Assembly: GCF_029867415.1 (NCBI RefSeq)
Contig: NC_081183.1
Coordinates: forward strand, 35,360,655-35,424,654
Origin: Vicia villosa
Taxonomy: Eukaryota; Streptophyta; Magnoliopsida; Fabales; Fabaceae
Direction: 5' to 3'
DNA length: 64,000 nt
The translations under genes and the position numbers were made by a program. The notes beneath the pieces were generated by a model that saw nothing but the letters and a program-made list of their open reading frames with translations, was not told the origin of the DNA and did no database searches. Each line of letters opens with the position of its first letter. Position 1 is the first letter of the stretch. Shown in pieces: positions 32,001 through 41,470 of the stretch.

Positions 32001-32090
32001 AATCAAAACATAATCGCCTCTTCCCGTCACCTTGAGATTCGCCCATTCATAAGACACCTTGTGATTGATTGAAAAATAATTATTGGTTGG
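29049..32090 (-). mobile_element. 5'-truncated LINE (L1-type non-LTR retrotransposon)
   Basis: On the minus strand it ends in a short A run (TTTTTTT on the plus strand near 29049-29056) and is cut off upstream of the RT, so the endonuclease and ORF1 are missing. This is usual for abortive target-primed reverse transcription. The phrases AAAAATGAGATATTG (left) and AAAAATAATTATTG (right, near 32080) may be a degraded target duplication, but I am not sure of that. Confidence 0.8.
29118..32057 (-). CDS. LINE ORF2, reverse transcriptase and zf-RVT domain (5' partial)
   Basis: An uninterrupted frame of 979 residues remains, although the coding start was lost by truncation and the first codon shown is not a true start. 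The RT spans about 210-500. It includes NKSTGPDGFS, ALIPKVKNP, RPICLVSSLYKI, the first Asp in KVDFEKAYDRVSW, GLRQGDPLSPFLF and the catalytic FADD near residues 430-433. The C-terminal zinc-binding RVT region holds WSFKVPAKLQFFGWR, then CVFCKMKEESLHHLLGDC. An open frame of this length in a truncated copy indicates a young insertion. Confidence 0.9.
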   Translation of the reverse strand: MSYEWANLKVTGRGDYVLIEKLKRLKEKLKSWNRDVFGWIDLKVNEEVEMLNEIDNDLVDNYGGDILHLVEKRKHASNEVWNCLNLKESMLLLKSRQLWLKEGDRNTRFFHNSIKDRRRRCALSVLDGVNGRVEGVDEVKREVKNHFETFFKEENFERATPEGLSLPVLEELDSLWLERPFNIEEVKEAVWDCNGNKSTGPDGFSLEFFQQFWETIKEDVMRFVEVFYHRARTPKGVSSSFLALIPKVKNPQALSEYRPICLVSSLYKILSKLLARRLKGVLRKLVSLNQTAFVPGRNIADGVLMVSEVLDLAKRMRRSCFVMKVDFEKAYDRVSWNFLRLVLRKMGFGDKWLAWMEGSVFNSYLSVLVNGSVTKDFKVEKGLRQGDPLSPFLFVLATEVLTALIKKASVIGDFRGFKFNETDCVDMLQFADDTIILAEATFENIWSIKAILRGFEVMAGLRVNFNKSNIYGVNVGDSFLSAASVFLGCRIDSLAFKFLGVKVGDNPRKFSMWRDLLTQLKKKLAVWKGITLNMAGRVCLINSVLNAIPLYTLSFYKAPKKVLKEIRAIQSAFLWNANEGKRSIHWVSWETICKSKEEGGLGVKNVEILNVALLSKWKWRILVEEKAVWYGLLRSRYGEVKKKVLVGDVSRIEKNDSIWWRDLLTSDNYILLFKDNFSGAIKCQVGDGADIPFWHGCWLADQSLIEAYPELYVCAVNDAMSVQEAGSNDANSWSWNLQRIAPNNDVATVLLLQEMREFLNQVQPAASVRDSFSWKLNAEGVFTVKSVYDRFFCKLSGPALHSSVAKAAANIWSFKVPAKLQFFGWRVIHNRIATKDQLCKRGILDSNDLLCVFCKMKEESLHHLLGDCEIVGGIWKKVLVWINYGPELSLKDLEGFPFILNKVNCLAKRSMMAVIWLASIWCIWLRRNAIIFKEDNFSFTEVYSDIVALSWCWIRSYFKIAACCNFYSWNTSPLLCVEK

Positions 32091-32528
32091 GGAGTTACAG
32101 TTGTGTTTACGGTGGAAATCAGAGACCTAATTTATATCTTGTTCGGAGTGGTTTGTTAGCCCCATAGTGAAAGGTCCAATAGCGGTATCCAGAAATAGAA
32201 TGCATGGAATAGGTAGCTACTCACTAACATTTACTGGCTACACTGCTAGCTTTCTATTCTGTTTTTATTGATACGAGATGAAGGAAGTTTCATTTTGAGT
32301 TATTATATGCAATCTTAGAAATGAGGCATATCTTATTAAAGTTTGCTTGTCTTGCACTTTCAGTTGCTGTATCTTAGCCTCTTAGGACTAAAATGAACAG
32401 AACAAGGAAGAGGACACATCCTATAATCAAATTTCAACTAAGATTCAATCCAAGGTTAAAGCATATGTTAAACAAACAAAAGAAAAGGATGTCTCATGTA
32501 ACAAAAAGAGAGAGTTTCCAAAGCATAC
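32091..32528. other. Intron-like sequence of the AAE13-like fragment
   Basis: No exon is recognised between the LINE and the second exon. The stretch about 32285-32398 has a diverged copy split by the MULE at 37790-37819 and 41054-41335, so it belongs to a duplicated segment. Confidence 0.5.
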
Positions 32529-32922
32529 CGAATTATTTATCACATACAGAAGCTCTACTTCTGGAAAGCTTAGTGCAAGTGGAACAGCAACACCTCCGCT
32601 AAACCAAGTTGCAAGTATTCCGACAACAAATTCTGCAGACGGTTTGGCTACAATTCCTACTCGAGCTCCTCCGAGATTTCCCTAGAAAATAACATAATTA
32701 TTTTTAGCACAAGCGCTTATGTATAAGTATAAGTTATTTTTAAAATAAAATGAAATCAAAGGTATAGCTCACTACCTTGACATCATTTTCACACAAGAGA
32801 TTAGATAGCTTTTGTGTTGATGAGACGAGCTAATTGTAACTATAACTCTTCTGATCAACTCTGATAGCAACACTTTCATGAGTCGCAACTTCTTGTTTCG
32901 CAATTGCTTTCAAGATGTCCAT
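32529..32922 (-). pseudogene. AAE13-like malonyl-CoA synthetase pseudogene, exons 1-2
   Basis: Acyl-activating enzyme 13 joins malonate to CoA. Exon 1 (32922-32776, ATG at 32922) encodes 49 codons beginning MDILKAIAKQEVATHESVAI, then VDQKSYSYN. Exon 2 (32681-32529) encodes 51 codons including GARVGIVAKPSAEFVVGILA and FSGGVAVPLALSFPE. Both splice junctions (AAG|GTAGTG, TTTTCTAG|GG, TCG|GTATGC) and the phase agree with one gene. Codon 31 is TAG (32832-32830) where Gln is expected before LVSS. All later exons, including the AMP-binding motifs, are missing because the LINE and Copia material replace them. This is therefore a relic 5' fragment. Confidence 0.75.
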
Positions 32923-33682
32923 AAATGTAGTAGATTGAGATACAATATAAAAGGAAGAAACAATCAAATAACCTTACCTATGAAATTATTAGATTTAAAG
33001 CAATGTCTACGTTATAAATATTGAACAAGATAGATATTTTTTGGGTATTTTTCTCAAGGGACTACAACTCAATGTCTACATTAGTTTTTTCGGTATTTGC
33101 ATGATAATCAATGTGCTGGGAATTCAAGTGAGTTTGGAACCCTGCAACTGATAAGAATAAGCCAGATAAACATAAAAATGAGAATTCTTAACCATAAATT
33201 AAGACCAAGTTGTTAGCCATGGCCCATGGGTGATTTCAATTTTCACTTCTTATAATTTAATATTTAATTGCTTCTCTAAGCCAAATTAATTGTCAAACCA
33301 AGCGAGGTGTTGAATGTCATGAGTCAATTGTGTTGAGTACGGTGGAACAAGATAAATAAGATAAAAACGTAAGAATAGAGAAAAAGTTATAACTTTTACT
33401 CCTTAGAAAACGGTTACAAAAATGAGTCAATTTGGCTTTATGACCTTTAAATCCGAGACTTAAAAATATGTATACATAATTTTCCATAATATAAAAACTA
33501 TTAATTTTTGGTTAATTTTATTTTAAAAAATTTTCATAATTTTTACAATAAAGACTAATTTTTAGAATTTTTAAGTTTTTTATACTTAAATTTTTACCTA
33601 AGAAACCACTCTATAGTGCGTTTGTTTTCTCAGTTCACTTGGCTTGTCGTAGCCGTAAGGGTTCAAACTTAGGATACACAAG
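32923..33682. other. AT-rich intergenic DNA before F-box A
   Basis: No coding feature is seen. The part about 33184-33330 matches 41340-41470, another piece of the duplicated segment shared with the F-box C copy. Confidence 0.5.
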
Positions 33683-34893
33683 ATGATTATCTCTACTGCA
33701 AAGCTACATCGTGAAAACATTGCATCGTCGCAGGTCACCTTGCCGGCCGAACTTATAGCCGAGGTTCTATCCTCACTTAAAGCGAAATCACTTGTGAGAT
33801 TCAAGTGTGTGAATAAGTCATGGAACTCGCTTATCTCCGATCCATTCTTCGTTAAAATGCATCTCATCAAATCTTCACAAAACTCGTACGTGATTCTTAC
33901 CTTCTCGAGTACTTCAAGTATTGCCCTACTCAACCCCTTCCTCATACGTAGTTTGCTGGAGAATCCCTCAATCAATATCATCAATCATGCTTCTAAATAC
34001 AAGCTGACCCAAAGGAACTCTCAAATTATTGGTTCCTGCAATGGATTAATCTGTTTGGTCCGTTCTTATTACAAGACTGAATTACATCTATGGAACCCTG
34101 CAGCTGAATTCTACCTATGGAACCCAGCAACCAGGTGGTTGTCTCAAAAACTAGCCTCTTTTCACCATTTTTCCTGCTGGGATCTAGATTCCTGCTTTAA
34201 GTTCTCATTTGGTTATGATAATTTAACCGACAAATATAAGTTGGTGGCCTTCCATCTCAATGAAGTTAGAATTCTCACTTTCGGTGATAATGTTTGGAGA
34301 AATATTCAATGTTTTCCTGCCAATCCTTATGAGTATAATCCAACCATACCAATGCTGGTGTCTATTTGAGTAATAGTCTTAACTGGTTTGCCCTTCGTGA
34401 TAACATCCGACCTAACTATTATGGTTGTAAATATCTTAGTGTTCAACAGTTTGTAATTATCTCACTTGATTTGAGAATAGAGACCTACACAGAGCTTCAG
34501 CTTCAGTTCCCCCGAGGTTTTGATCAAGTGCTAGTTGTTCCCCCAATTGTTTGGGTGCTGATGGAATGTCTTTGTTTTTCTCACTATTCTACCGGGTTTA
34601 ATTTTGTTATATGGCAGATGAAAGAATTTGGAGTAGAAGAGTCTTGGACAAAATTGCTTAAATTTGATTATCATAATATACTTCACAGTGATTCCTATGA
34701 AGTTGTTAGTTTGTTGCCATTATATGTTTTTGAGAATGAAGATATGCTGATATTCTCTCCCAATCTCAAACAACTAATTTGCTATAATTGGAGAGAAAAT
34801 AGAGTAGTAAGGCAAGCTACCGTTACAGATAGCACATTCATGCGTTTGTGTACTGCCAATCAATATGTTGAAAGTTTGGTTTCGATGTATTGA
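33683..34893 (+). pseudogene. F-box protein pseudogene A (F-box associated type), frameshifted
   Basis: F-box proteins recruit substrates to SCF ubiquitin ligases. The ATG at 33683 opens a frame with the F-box at about residues 20-60 (LPAELIAEVLSSLKAKSLVR, then FKCVNKSWNSLISDPFF). An F-box-associated beta-propeller-like region follows (IIGSCNGLICL, LWNPATRWLSQK, FKFSFGYDNLTDKYKLVAF). At about 34345 the frame shifts: 33683-34369 ends in TGA and homology continues in another frame (34366-34893). Comparison with copy C suggests a 1-bp loss. The phrase for LWNPA is duplicated in tandem near 34090-34135. Copies B and C are paralogues in the same orientation. Confidence 0.85.
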
Positions 34894-36590
34894 AAATGTA
34901 AGTTCCTGTAATGATTTACTTGTTTAAGTTCCTGTTATCATAGCTTCAGTTTAATTGATTTTATTTCTGAAAGAAGGACTATTATTTATTCTAAGCTGTA
35001 TTAGTTTCATTTGTTTTAAAACATTGTTACAGTTGGTATGTTAAATAAACTGGATGATCCTATATATTACCTTGCTTAGAACACATTTTTGCTAATTAAT
35101 ATCGTTCATTTCAGGAAATATGATTTCATTTTATTTCTATAGAATTTGATTTTAAACACAACAGCTGGGTTGTTAACTGTGATGTTATTCAAGTTGTAAG
35201 ATAAATATATATAATTTGAAGAGTATGGGTATAGAAAGTGGAAATATACTTAGTAGATTGGCTAGACTGTAAACCACCCACTTTATTCCTTAGAACTCCT
35301 TCAATTTCTTTGGTTTCTGTATACACCAAAAACAACTATCAAAATTATGGCCTATATTTGTAAAAATTTTGGCGTTTGTAAAAAATGAGACTTAATTTTT
35401 AACATTCATTCTTACTAATATCTAGCATGGTGACTAAAAAATATTCTCCTTGGCTCTCAATGACAGTGACCCTACCATGGGAGGAACACCAGGACAATTA
35501 ACCTACAATTTATGGTAGTCCCATGGTACACCTCAAGTATAAATAGCACAATGTGATGTCTTCCCTAGTACACCTAAGTATAAGTAGCAAAATGAGCGCC
35601 GACCAATCCAGAGCTTGGAGGATACACAAGAACTTACAATATGATTAGAGTAGAAAAGTCAGGAAAAGGCTATGGAGACTAATTTAGCCTCCCTTATCAT
35701 ACAGCTAGAGGAAATGGTAATTGGTCCTCCAAGAAAATGGATGACGGTCCCCAATTGGTACATCACGAATAATTCTAACTTGAAGTTATTAGTCGTGATC
35801 CCGAATGATGATTGAAGTTGAAGCTCTAGACACACTAATTAAGTCGGATGATAAAATGTAGTTGTCGACCCACTTGGCTAAATTTTCTCTTAATTCATAT
35901 GTAAAATGTAAATTAACACTATGATGTAATGATATTTCACTCGACGGTAACGACATTGACACTTTCTTGAAGCACCTATTTTTCCCTACAGAGACAATCG
36001 AGCAAGAACACTTCTTCTCATCCGGTAGCACCAAAGGCCAAGACAGCTGGTGCCCAAAGTTCATAATAAACCATATTCGATACTTTAGAGATAGAGGTCC
36101 AACACACCCTAGCTGTCCACGGATCGGAGAAAGCCAAAAGCCAATGAGGGAACTCGACAGGGGTTGATGCAGGACCAAGCCTCCATAAGTTCTGTGTTAT
36201 AGTAATTGGGGATGCTTAACGAATGAGTCTTATACCTGCGGAACTTCATGCTTAGGACTAAGAACTAGACTCCCGCAACCACCGGATTATGAGAGAGAGA
36301 ACCGTCATAACCATATCCTCGAATATTCTTTTAATCGACTAGATTATATTAGAGTTTAATTTATATGCATTCTAATATTATTTAGCTGCGTCACGTAACA
36401 TATGTTTAAAATTATATTGAATGTAATTAAAATAAAAATTAAATATTATTTAAAAATAAAAAATAGAATTCATTCGATTATATTATAGCTAATAACATTG
36501 ACATATTTGGGACTTTGATCAAAAGGGTTAAAAAATAAATAAATTTGCAATCAACTCTCACGTCACACATTAAGTTGTTGGTTTGGAGAT
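34894..36590. other. Intergenic DNA, no recognised gene
   Basis: AT-rich at both ends. The middle (about 35450-36330) has more balanced composition and looks like degraded repeat DNA, but I recognise no domain on either strand. A 35-base phrase with 'CACCTCAAGTATAA-TAGCA' recurs at about 35528 and 35570. Confidence 0.4.
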
Positions 36591-36599
36591 GGTCGTTTT

Positions 36600-36812
36600 G
36601 TGGAAAAATTACTCATCCCAATTATTCCTTTTACGAGTTTTGCAAGGATCCGTTGTACTATATCTCATAATGTAATTGGTTAGGTTTTGGTTGGTAATTG
36701 GTTTGTAATTTTTCTTGGCGGGGCATTCCCGTTTCATCTCTTGTATTCGGGTTGGAGAACCCTTAGTTCTCCCTTTTAATATTATCTTGATTTCTAAAAA
36801 AAAAAAAAAACA
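36600..36812 (+). mobile_element. Probable 3' end of a truncated LINE
   Basis: The segment ends GTTCTCCCTTTTAATATTATC followed shortly by a run of 14 A at about 36798-36811, with GGGTTGGAGAACCC forming a small hairpin just before. This is the structure of a plant LINE 3' untranslated end. No target duplication could be identified. Confidence 0.5.
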
Positions 36813-37099
36813 CATGATGCTTATCTGATAGAGTATGAAATTGAGCTTTAAGTTATTTAAAATAATTTATGTTAGTTGAGTTTGTCTTAGATATTATTTA
36901 GTTGGTCTTTTAGTTACTGGACCTTTATTTTACTACCCACTATTGTTATCACTATATATGTACTCTTATTGAGAAAGTGAAGATCAATCAATGAAATCAA
37001 AAGTTATGTTTTATCGATCTTTATTTTAATTCTCTTACTTTTTAGTGTTCTTCCCCTTTTAGTGTAGGAAACCCTAATTTCATAGCTTTGATAGGAATT

Positions 37100-37650
37100 T
37101 TCCTATCATTATCTCTCCTGAAAAAGCTGCATCGTCAAACCATTGCGTCGTGGCCAGTAACTCTCCCTGATGAACTCGTTGCAGAAGTATTGTCTTTGCT
37201 AAAACCGAAATCACTTATGCGGCTCAAGTGCGTGAGCAAGTCGTGGAATTCCCTCATCTCCAATCCATTCTTCATGAATATGCACCTCATCAAATCTTCA
37301 CGAAATCCAAACATCATTCTTTTCCCAGAAGACTTTCCCAAGACTTCCACTATTGCCCTACTCAATCCCTTGCCCGAGACTCTCTCCATCAATCACTTCC
37401 CAAAAGATTCTAATTACAAGTTGATGAAAAGATACTATCATGTTATTGGTTCCTGCAATGGATTGACCTGTTTGGTCAATTCTCCCCGCCAGGTTAATTA
37501 TCCTTGCGACGATGAGTTCTATTTATGGAACCCAGCAACCAGGTGGTTTCTCAAAAACTAGCCTCTTTTCACCATTCTTACAAGGATCATAATTCCTTGT
37601 TTAAGTTCTCATTTGGTTATCATAATTTAACCCACAAATACAAATTGTAA
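37100..37650 (+). pseudogene. F-box pseudogene B: start codon lost, frameshifted, truncated
   Basis: It is homologous to copies A and C. At the position of the copy A start (ATGATTATCTCT) this copy reads ATCATTATCTCT near 37106, so the ATG is lost. The F-box (LPDELVAEVLSLLKPKSLMR, then LKCVSKSWNSLISNPFF) and IGSCNGLTCLV are conserved. A 1-bp loss after NPATRW (TTTCTC instead of TTGTCTC) ends the frame at 37561. Homology stops near 37650, within FGYHNLTHKYK, so more than half of the protein is gone. Confidence 0.82.
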
Positions 37651-37810
37651 CTTTTATGAGTTTTGCAAAAATCCTTTGTATTACTTAAGCTAGGTTCAAT
37701 TTGATGTGTAATTTAATTATTATCCTTAAAAGTTATTGCTACTGCTGAATCTTCTTCTAAAGTTTTCATCTTTGCTGTGTTGATGCCAAATGATTTGAGT
37801 TATCATATGA

Positions 37811-37819
37811 AATTTTTTG
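37811..37819. repeat. MULE target-site duplication (left), 8 of 9 matching
   Basis: AATTTTTTG before the left end; AATTTTTTA at 41054-41062 after the right end. Nine bases is the Mutator length. Confidence 0.65.
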
Positions 37820-37881
37820 GAAAATTCTTTTCCCACCTCCCAACCTTCTAGGTCACCTCTGGTGAAAAATCCAAAATACCC

Positions 37882-38027
37882 CTTACTTCGGAAATGCATC
37901 TCCGATATGCAAGAAAAAGGTGTTTTCGGAGATGCATCTCCGAAAGCGCCTTTTTTTTTCAAAATTTGTCTTGTTTCGGAAATGCATTTCTGAAAACACC
38001 ATTTCGGAAATGAACTTCCGAAATATT
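37882..38027. promoter_or_regulatory. Left palindrome cluster of the MULE-like element
   Basis: Four copies of TTCGGARATGMAYYTCCGAA-type palindromes occur, in two pairs with about 20 bases between pair members. Individual copies carry one or two mismatches. Confidence 0.75.
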
Positions 38028-38385
38028 GCGCGTTATGCAAATTTAGCAAAACAGCCCCCCTCCCCCATTCACTTTACCCTAAATCTACTTCAAACTTCCT
38101 CTCTTCAAAAATTTCTGCAAAAGCAAGTGTGTATCAAACATTTAGACATTCCAAAAGCTTCCCTAACTCAACCTAAATCATCCCAATCTCTTCAATTGGT
38201 AAGTTTTTCAAATTTTTCAATTTTTAGATCCATTATTAAAATCTCTATTAGGGTGTTTAGAAATTGTAAAAACTGTATTAGATTAGGTTGGTACTGCTAT
38301 TTAGGTTGTTTAGATTGAATAAAACTTGATTTGAACTTTGTTTTTGGGGTCTGCCATGGAAGTTGCAGAAAACTTCCTCGCAGGG

Positions 38386-38447
38386 GTGTTTCGGAAGTTC
38401 ATTTCCGAAAACACCTCCATTCCCAGTTTCGGAAATGAACTTCCGAA
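38386..38447. promoter_or_regulatory. Palindrome pair upstream of the PMD gene
   Basis: TTTCGGAAGTTCATTTCCGAA and TTTCGGAAATGAACTTCCGAA are separated by about 18 bases and lie 75 bases before the ATG at 38523. This is the same motif as at the two transposon ends. Confidence 0.75.
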
Positions 38448-38522
38448 TTGTATCAGAAGTCCAATTTTTTTAGTTCTTTATGTTGTCTCGCATATTAATC
38501 GATTTCAATTGTTTTCAGGAAC

Positions 38523-40616
38523 ATGTCAGGCAACCAAGCACGCATCAGACAGGGTAGAGAAACCCAGACTGCGTTGGCTAGACGCGAGCGGGCGGCGGCG
38601 CAGCTGGCGTCGACACAGGGACGGGGGCAGGGCCGAGGACGACGTGTGCGAGTTCCCATGGAGATGGACGAGGGTACCTCTACATCTGGATCGAGTAGTC
38701 GTCTGCCTCGGGTATCATCTTCCCGCCAACGAGAGGAGGAGGAGGAGGAGGAGGTGGCAGTGCCATACCATGAAGCGGAGGAGGTACCAGATGTTAACCC
38801 TCCACTCGGGGAGGAAGATGAGCAGGAGGAGGGCTTCCCGGGAGGGCCCAGTGACACTTCCGTGCTGCTTACCTACCGCAATCACGTCGCTCGGTGTATT
38901 TGGGAGGGAGAGGTATTTTTTATAATTTGCCCGACTACATTATTTAACCGTTTATAATTTAGACGTTTATTCAATATTTTCTTAACGGTCTATTTAACAT
39001 ACTTTTTTATTTGTTTTTTTTGTAATAGGAGAGAGAGCCGTTGAAAATGGTGAACCACGCCCGGAAGGTTTTCAGTCTGTTTAAACCGACTGCCGAGTGG
39101 TTTAACGACACTGTGAGAGGTTCAGGGTTTAGTGGGCTCTGCATGACGGGGTATTACACCATCGGCCACGGCATGCAGGGGGCCTTTGTGGAGCGGTGGC
39201 ACAAGGAGACGTCTTCTTTCCACTTGCCGATTGGGGAAATGACGATCACCTTGCATGATGTGCTGTGTCTTCTCCACCTGCCGATCAGGGGGGCGCTGTT
39301 GACCCACTCCCGGATCCAGGGGATCGAAGCCAGTGAGTGGATGGCGCTCTATTTGGGTATGGAGCCCGAACCTGCTGACTACGAGTGCATCACGACATTT
39401 GGGCCTCATATCCGGTTCACCACACTGAGCCGCTATTTCGAGCAACACCAGGACGCGGCGGCCGATACCGAGGATGCGGGTGACGACCTATTTACACATT
39501 ATCACCGTGGCTGCGCTCTCCGGTGCTGGTACATGCATGTGGTAGGCGCTGCGATCTTTGTGGACAAGAGTGCGAGGTACGTCGACGTGACCTACCTCCG
39601 CTACTTCATGGACTTGACCACCGTTCACCAGTGGAACTGGGGGGCAGCTACTCTGGCATACCTATACCAGAAGCTGAATGAGGCCTCCAACTGGAGGACG
39701 AGGCAGTTGACCGGATCCTGCACACTACTCACGGTACGTTTCATTTTAATTGTTTCGTATTTATTTATGTTTCGTATTTGTGTTTCGTATTTACTTATGT
39801 TTCGTATTTATTTATGTTTCGTATTTACTTACGGTACGTTACATTATCGTGTTTGTGTTTCAGAGCTGGATCATCTCTTACTTCTCCCGGATCCACGGCT
39901 TTCACATTGATCCTGAGAGCGTTGACGCCATGCCCAGGGCCTCTAGATACGTTCTCCAGAGGGGGAACAATGCGGTGGGACCATATCGTGGGTACCTGGA
40001 CCGCACGATGCACGATGACGTCACCTGAAGGCCATTCAACGACTACACTCAGGTTGTCCCCTTTGACGGCATATCTTTATATTCTGGCTGGTTGGCATGC
40101 ATAACCAGCATCATGGTCTGGTATCTCCCTGAGCGGTGCATGCGGCAGTTCGGATTTGTGCAAATGATACCCAGGTCACCTTTTGAGGCTGCTCCCGACA
40201 CAGTGACCAGAGTGCAGCTCACTGCCATATTTGAGGATTGGGAACATCATGTGGTACCGGAGGAGTATCGTCGCATTCGGGTCACCCAGGACTGGCACAG
40301 TGTGGAGGGGTACGTCACATGGTTCTACCGGGTGTCACATCCTCTGCTGACACCCGACGCTCCCGACACTCCTAGGCCAGCACACGAGGAGATCCTGGAG
40401 AACTAGCAGCCCGAGGATGACCACGCCATTGATCTCCTGCCGATCTGCCAGCGGATAGAGATGTTTGGGCGGGACGCGTTGGATCGAGGTGTCGTTCATC
40501 AGGGCGGTCCAGAGGCAGTCGCCGTGATGGAGATGATCGTCACTAATGCGGGCCGTGCGGCGGCATACAGGCGGCAGAGGAGGTCCCAGGGAGAGAGGGT
40601 TAGACATACCCAGTAG
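38523..40616 (+). pseudogene. Plant mobile domain (MAIN-like) gene in the MULE, three exons, two stops
   Basis: PMD proteins are related to MAINTENANCE OF MERISTEMS and to retroelement-encoded proteins; MAIN acts in silencing and genome stability. The exons are 38523-38912, 39029-39733 and 39864-40616, joined by GAG|GTATTT, GTAATAG|GAG, ACG|GTACGT and TTTCAG|AGC, all in phase 0. Exon 1 is basic then acidic (GRGQGRGRRVR; EEEEEEE). Exon 2 has the PMD core (WHKETSSFHLPIGEMTITLH, DVLCLLHLPIRG, YLRYFMDLTTVHQWNWGAA). Exon 3 continues it (YSGWLACITSIMVWYLPERC, FGFVQ). TGA at 40026-40028 replaces a probable Trp, and TAG at 40404-40406 is a second stop. Both can arise from C to T changes. The preserved splice sites indicate that the gene was functional until recently. 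Confidence 0.8.
39756..39838. repeat. Degenerate tandem repeat in PMD intron 2
   Basis: The phrase ATGTTTCGTATTTA recurs about five times at 14-17 bp spacing. It lies in the intron and does not touch the splice sites. Confidence 0.8.
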
Positions 40617-40835
40617 TGGTCGGTTTTTTTTTTTGTTTGTTTTCGGATTGTATCTTTCGTACATTATTATTATTTGGATTTGGATCGAATCGGCTTGTAT
40701 ATATTACTATTTTTATCATATTACTATATTAGTATTTTCTGTTTATATATCGCTTATTTTATTTGCCGTCTTCCTTTAATTAAAAATACGAGGCTGTTTC
40801 CAAAAACATAAAAAAAAAACACAGTTTCTGCATAA

Positions 40836-41002
40836 TTCGGAAGTTCATTTCCGAAACCCCCCAAAATCTGAAAAAAAGATGTTTTCGAAAGTGCATATCC
40901 GAAAACACCCCCCATTTGGTGTTTTCGGAGATGCACTTCCGAAGTCTGAGAAAATTTTTAAAAAAAAATACTTCGAAAATTCATTTCCGAAGCAGGGGTA
41001 AA
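40836..41002. promoter_or_regulatory. Right palindrome cluster of the MULE-like element
   Basis: Four TTCGGAAGTTCATTTCCGAA-type palindromes (one or two mismatches each) precede the right terminal inverted repeat, mirroring the left cluster. Confidence 0.75.
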
Positions 41003-41053
41003 GTGGGGTTTTCGCTGGGGTGACCCCATAGGGATGTGGGTAAAGAAATTTTC

Positions 41054-41470
41054 AATTTTTTATATGATGCATATCTTATTCGAATTTGCTTCTAGTGTTA
41101 AGCCATGTTGCCTTACACCGAATTATACTAAAATGAGACTTATTTTTCTGATCAAAGACACAACAAGTGATTTTATCCATGATACTTTTTTTAATACTAT
41201 CACGGCTTCTTTGGTTACGAATAATTACTTGAAAATGAGAAAATTGATATTTTCAAGAAACAAGAGATGGAAATTATGTATTATTGGTTATCTTGTACTT
41301 TCGTTGTATCTTAGGACAATAATGAACAGTAATTAAGATGAAGTGGTTAGCTATGGGTTGATTTCAATTTTCACTCATAATTTGAAATTTTACTAATCCT
41401 GTAAGGCCAAATGAATTGGCAAACCAAACGAGATGATGAATGTCATGATTCAATTGGCTACAGTCAAAAG
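41054..41470. repeat. Duplicated segment (AAE13 intron and F-box upstream copy)
   Basis: About 41054-41340 matches 32300-32400 (GCATATCTTATT, CTTTC-GTTG-TGTATCTTAG, AATGAACAG) with extra sequence inside. About 41335-41470 matches 33184-33330 (GGTGATTTCAATTTTCACT, GAATGTCATGA-TCAATT). The intervening 790 bp with the AAE13 exons are missing here. Confidence 0.65.

Larger units (their letters stand above)
37820..41053 (+). mobile_element. MULE-like transposon carrying a plant-mobile-domain gene
   Basis: The two ends are imperfect inverted repeats of about 85 bp, starting GAAAATTCTTTTCCCACC at left and GAAAATTTCTTTACCCAC on the complement at right. Both share GGTCACC and a CCCC-CTTCGGAAATG motif. 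The flanking 9 bp agree at eight positions. There is no transposase; the only gene is a PMD protein. Palindromes of the TTCGGAAATGCATTTCCGAA type sit inside both ends and again upstream of the gene. The insertion site lies in a segment that is uninterrupted at 32285-32400, which supports the borders. A Mutator relation is inferred from inverted-repeat length and duplication size. Confidence 0.7.

Noticed and set aside
35789..36178. Minus-strand 129-residue ORF between F-box A and B
   Set aside because: No recognisable domain, no splice or promoter context, and the plus strand is equally open. I left it as unassigned repeat-like DNA.
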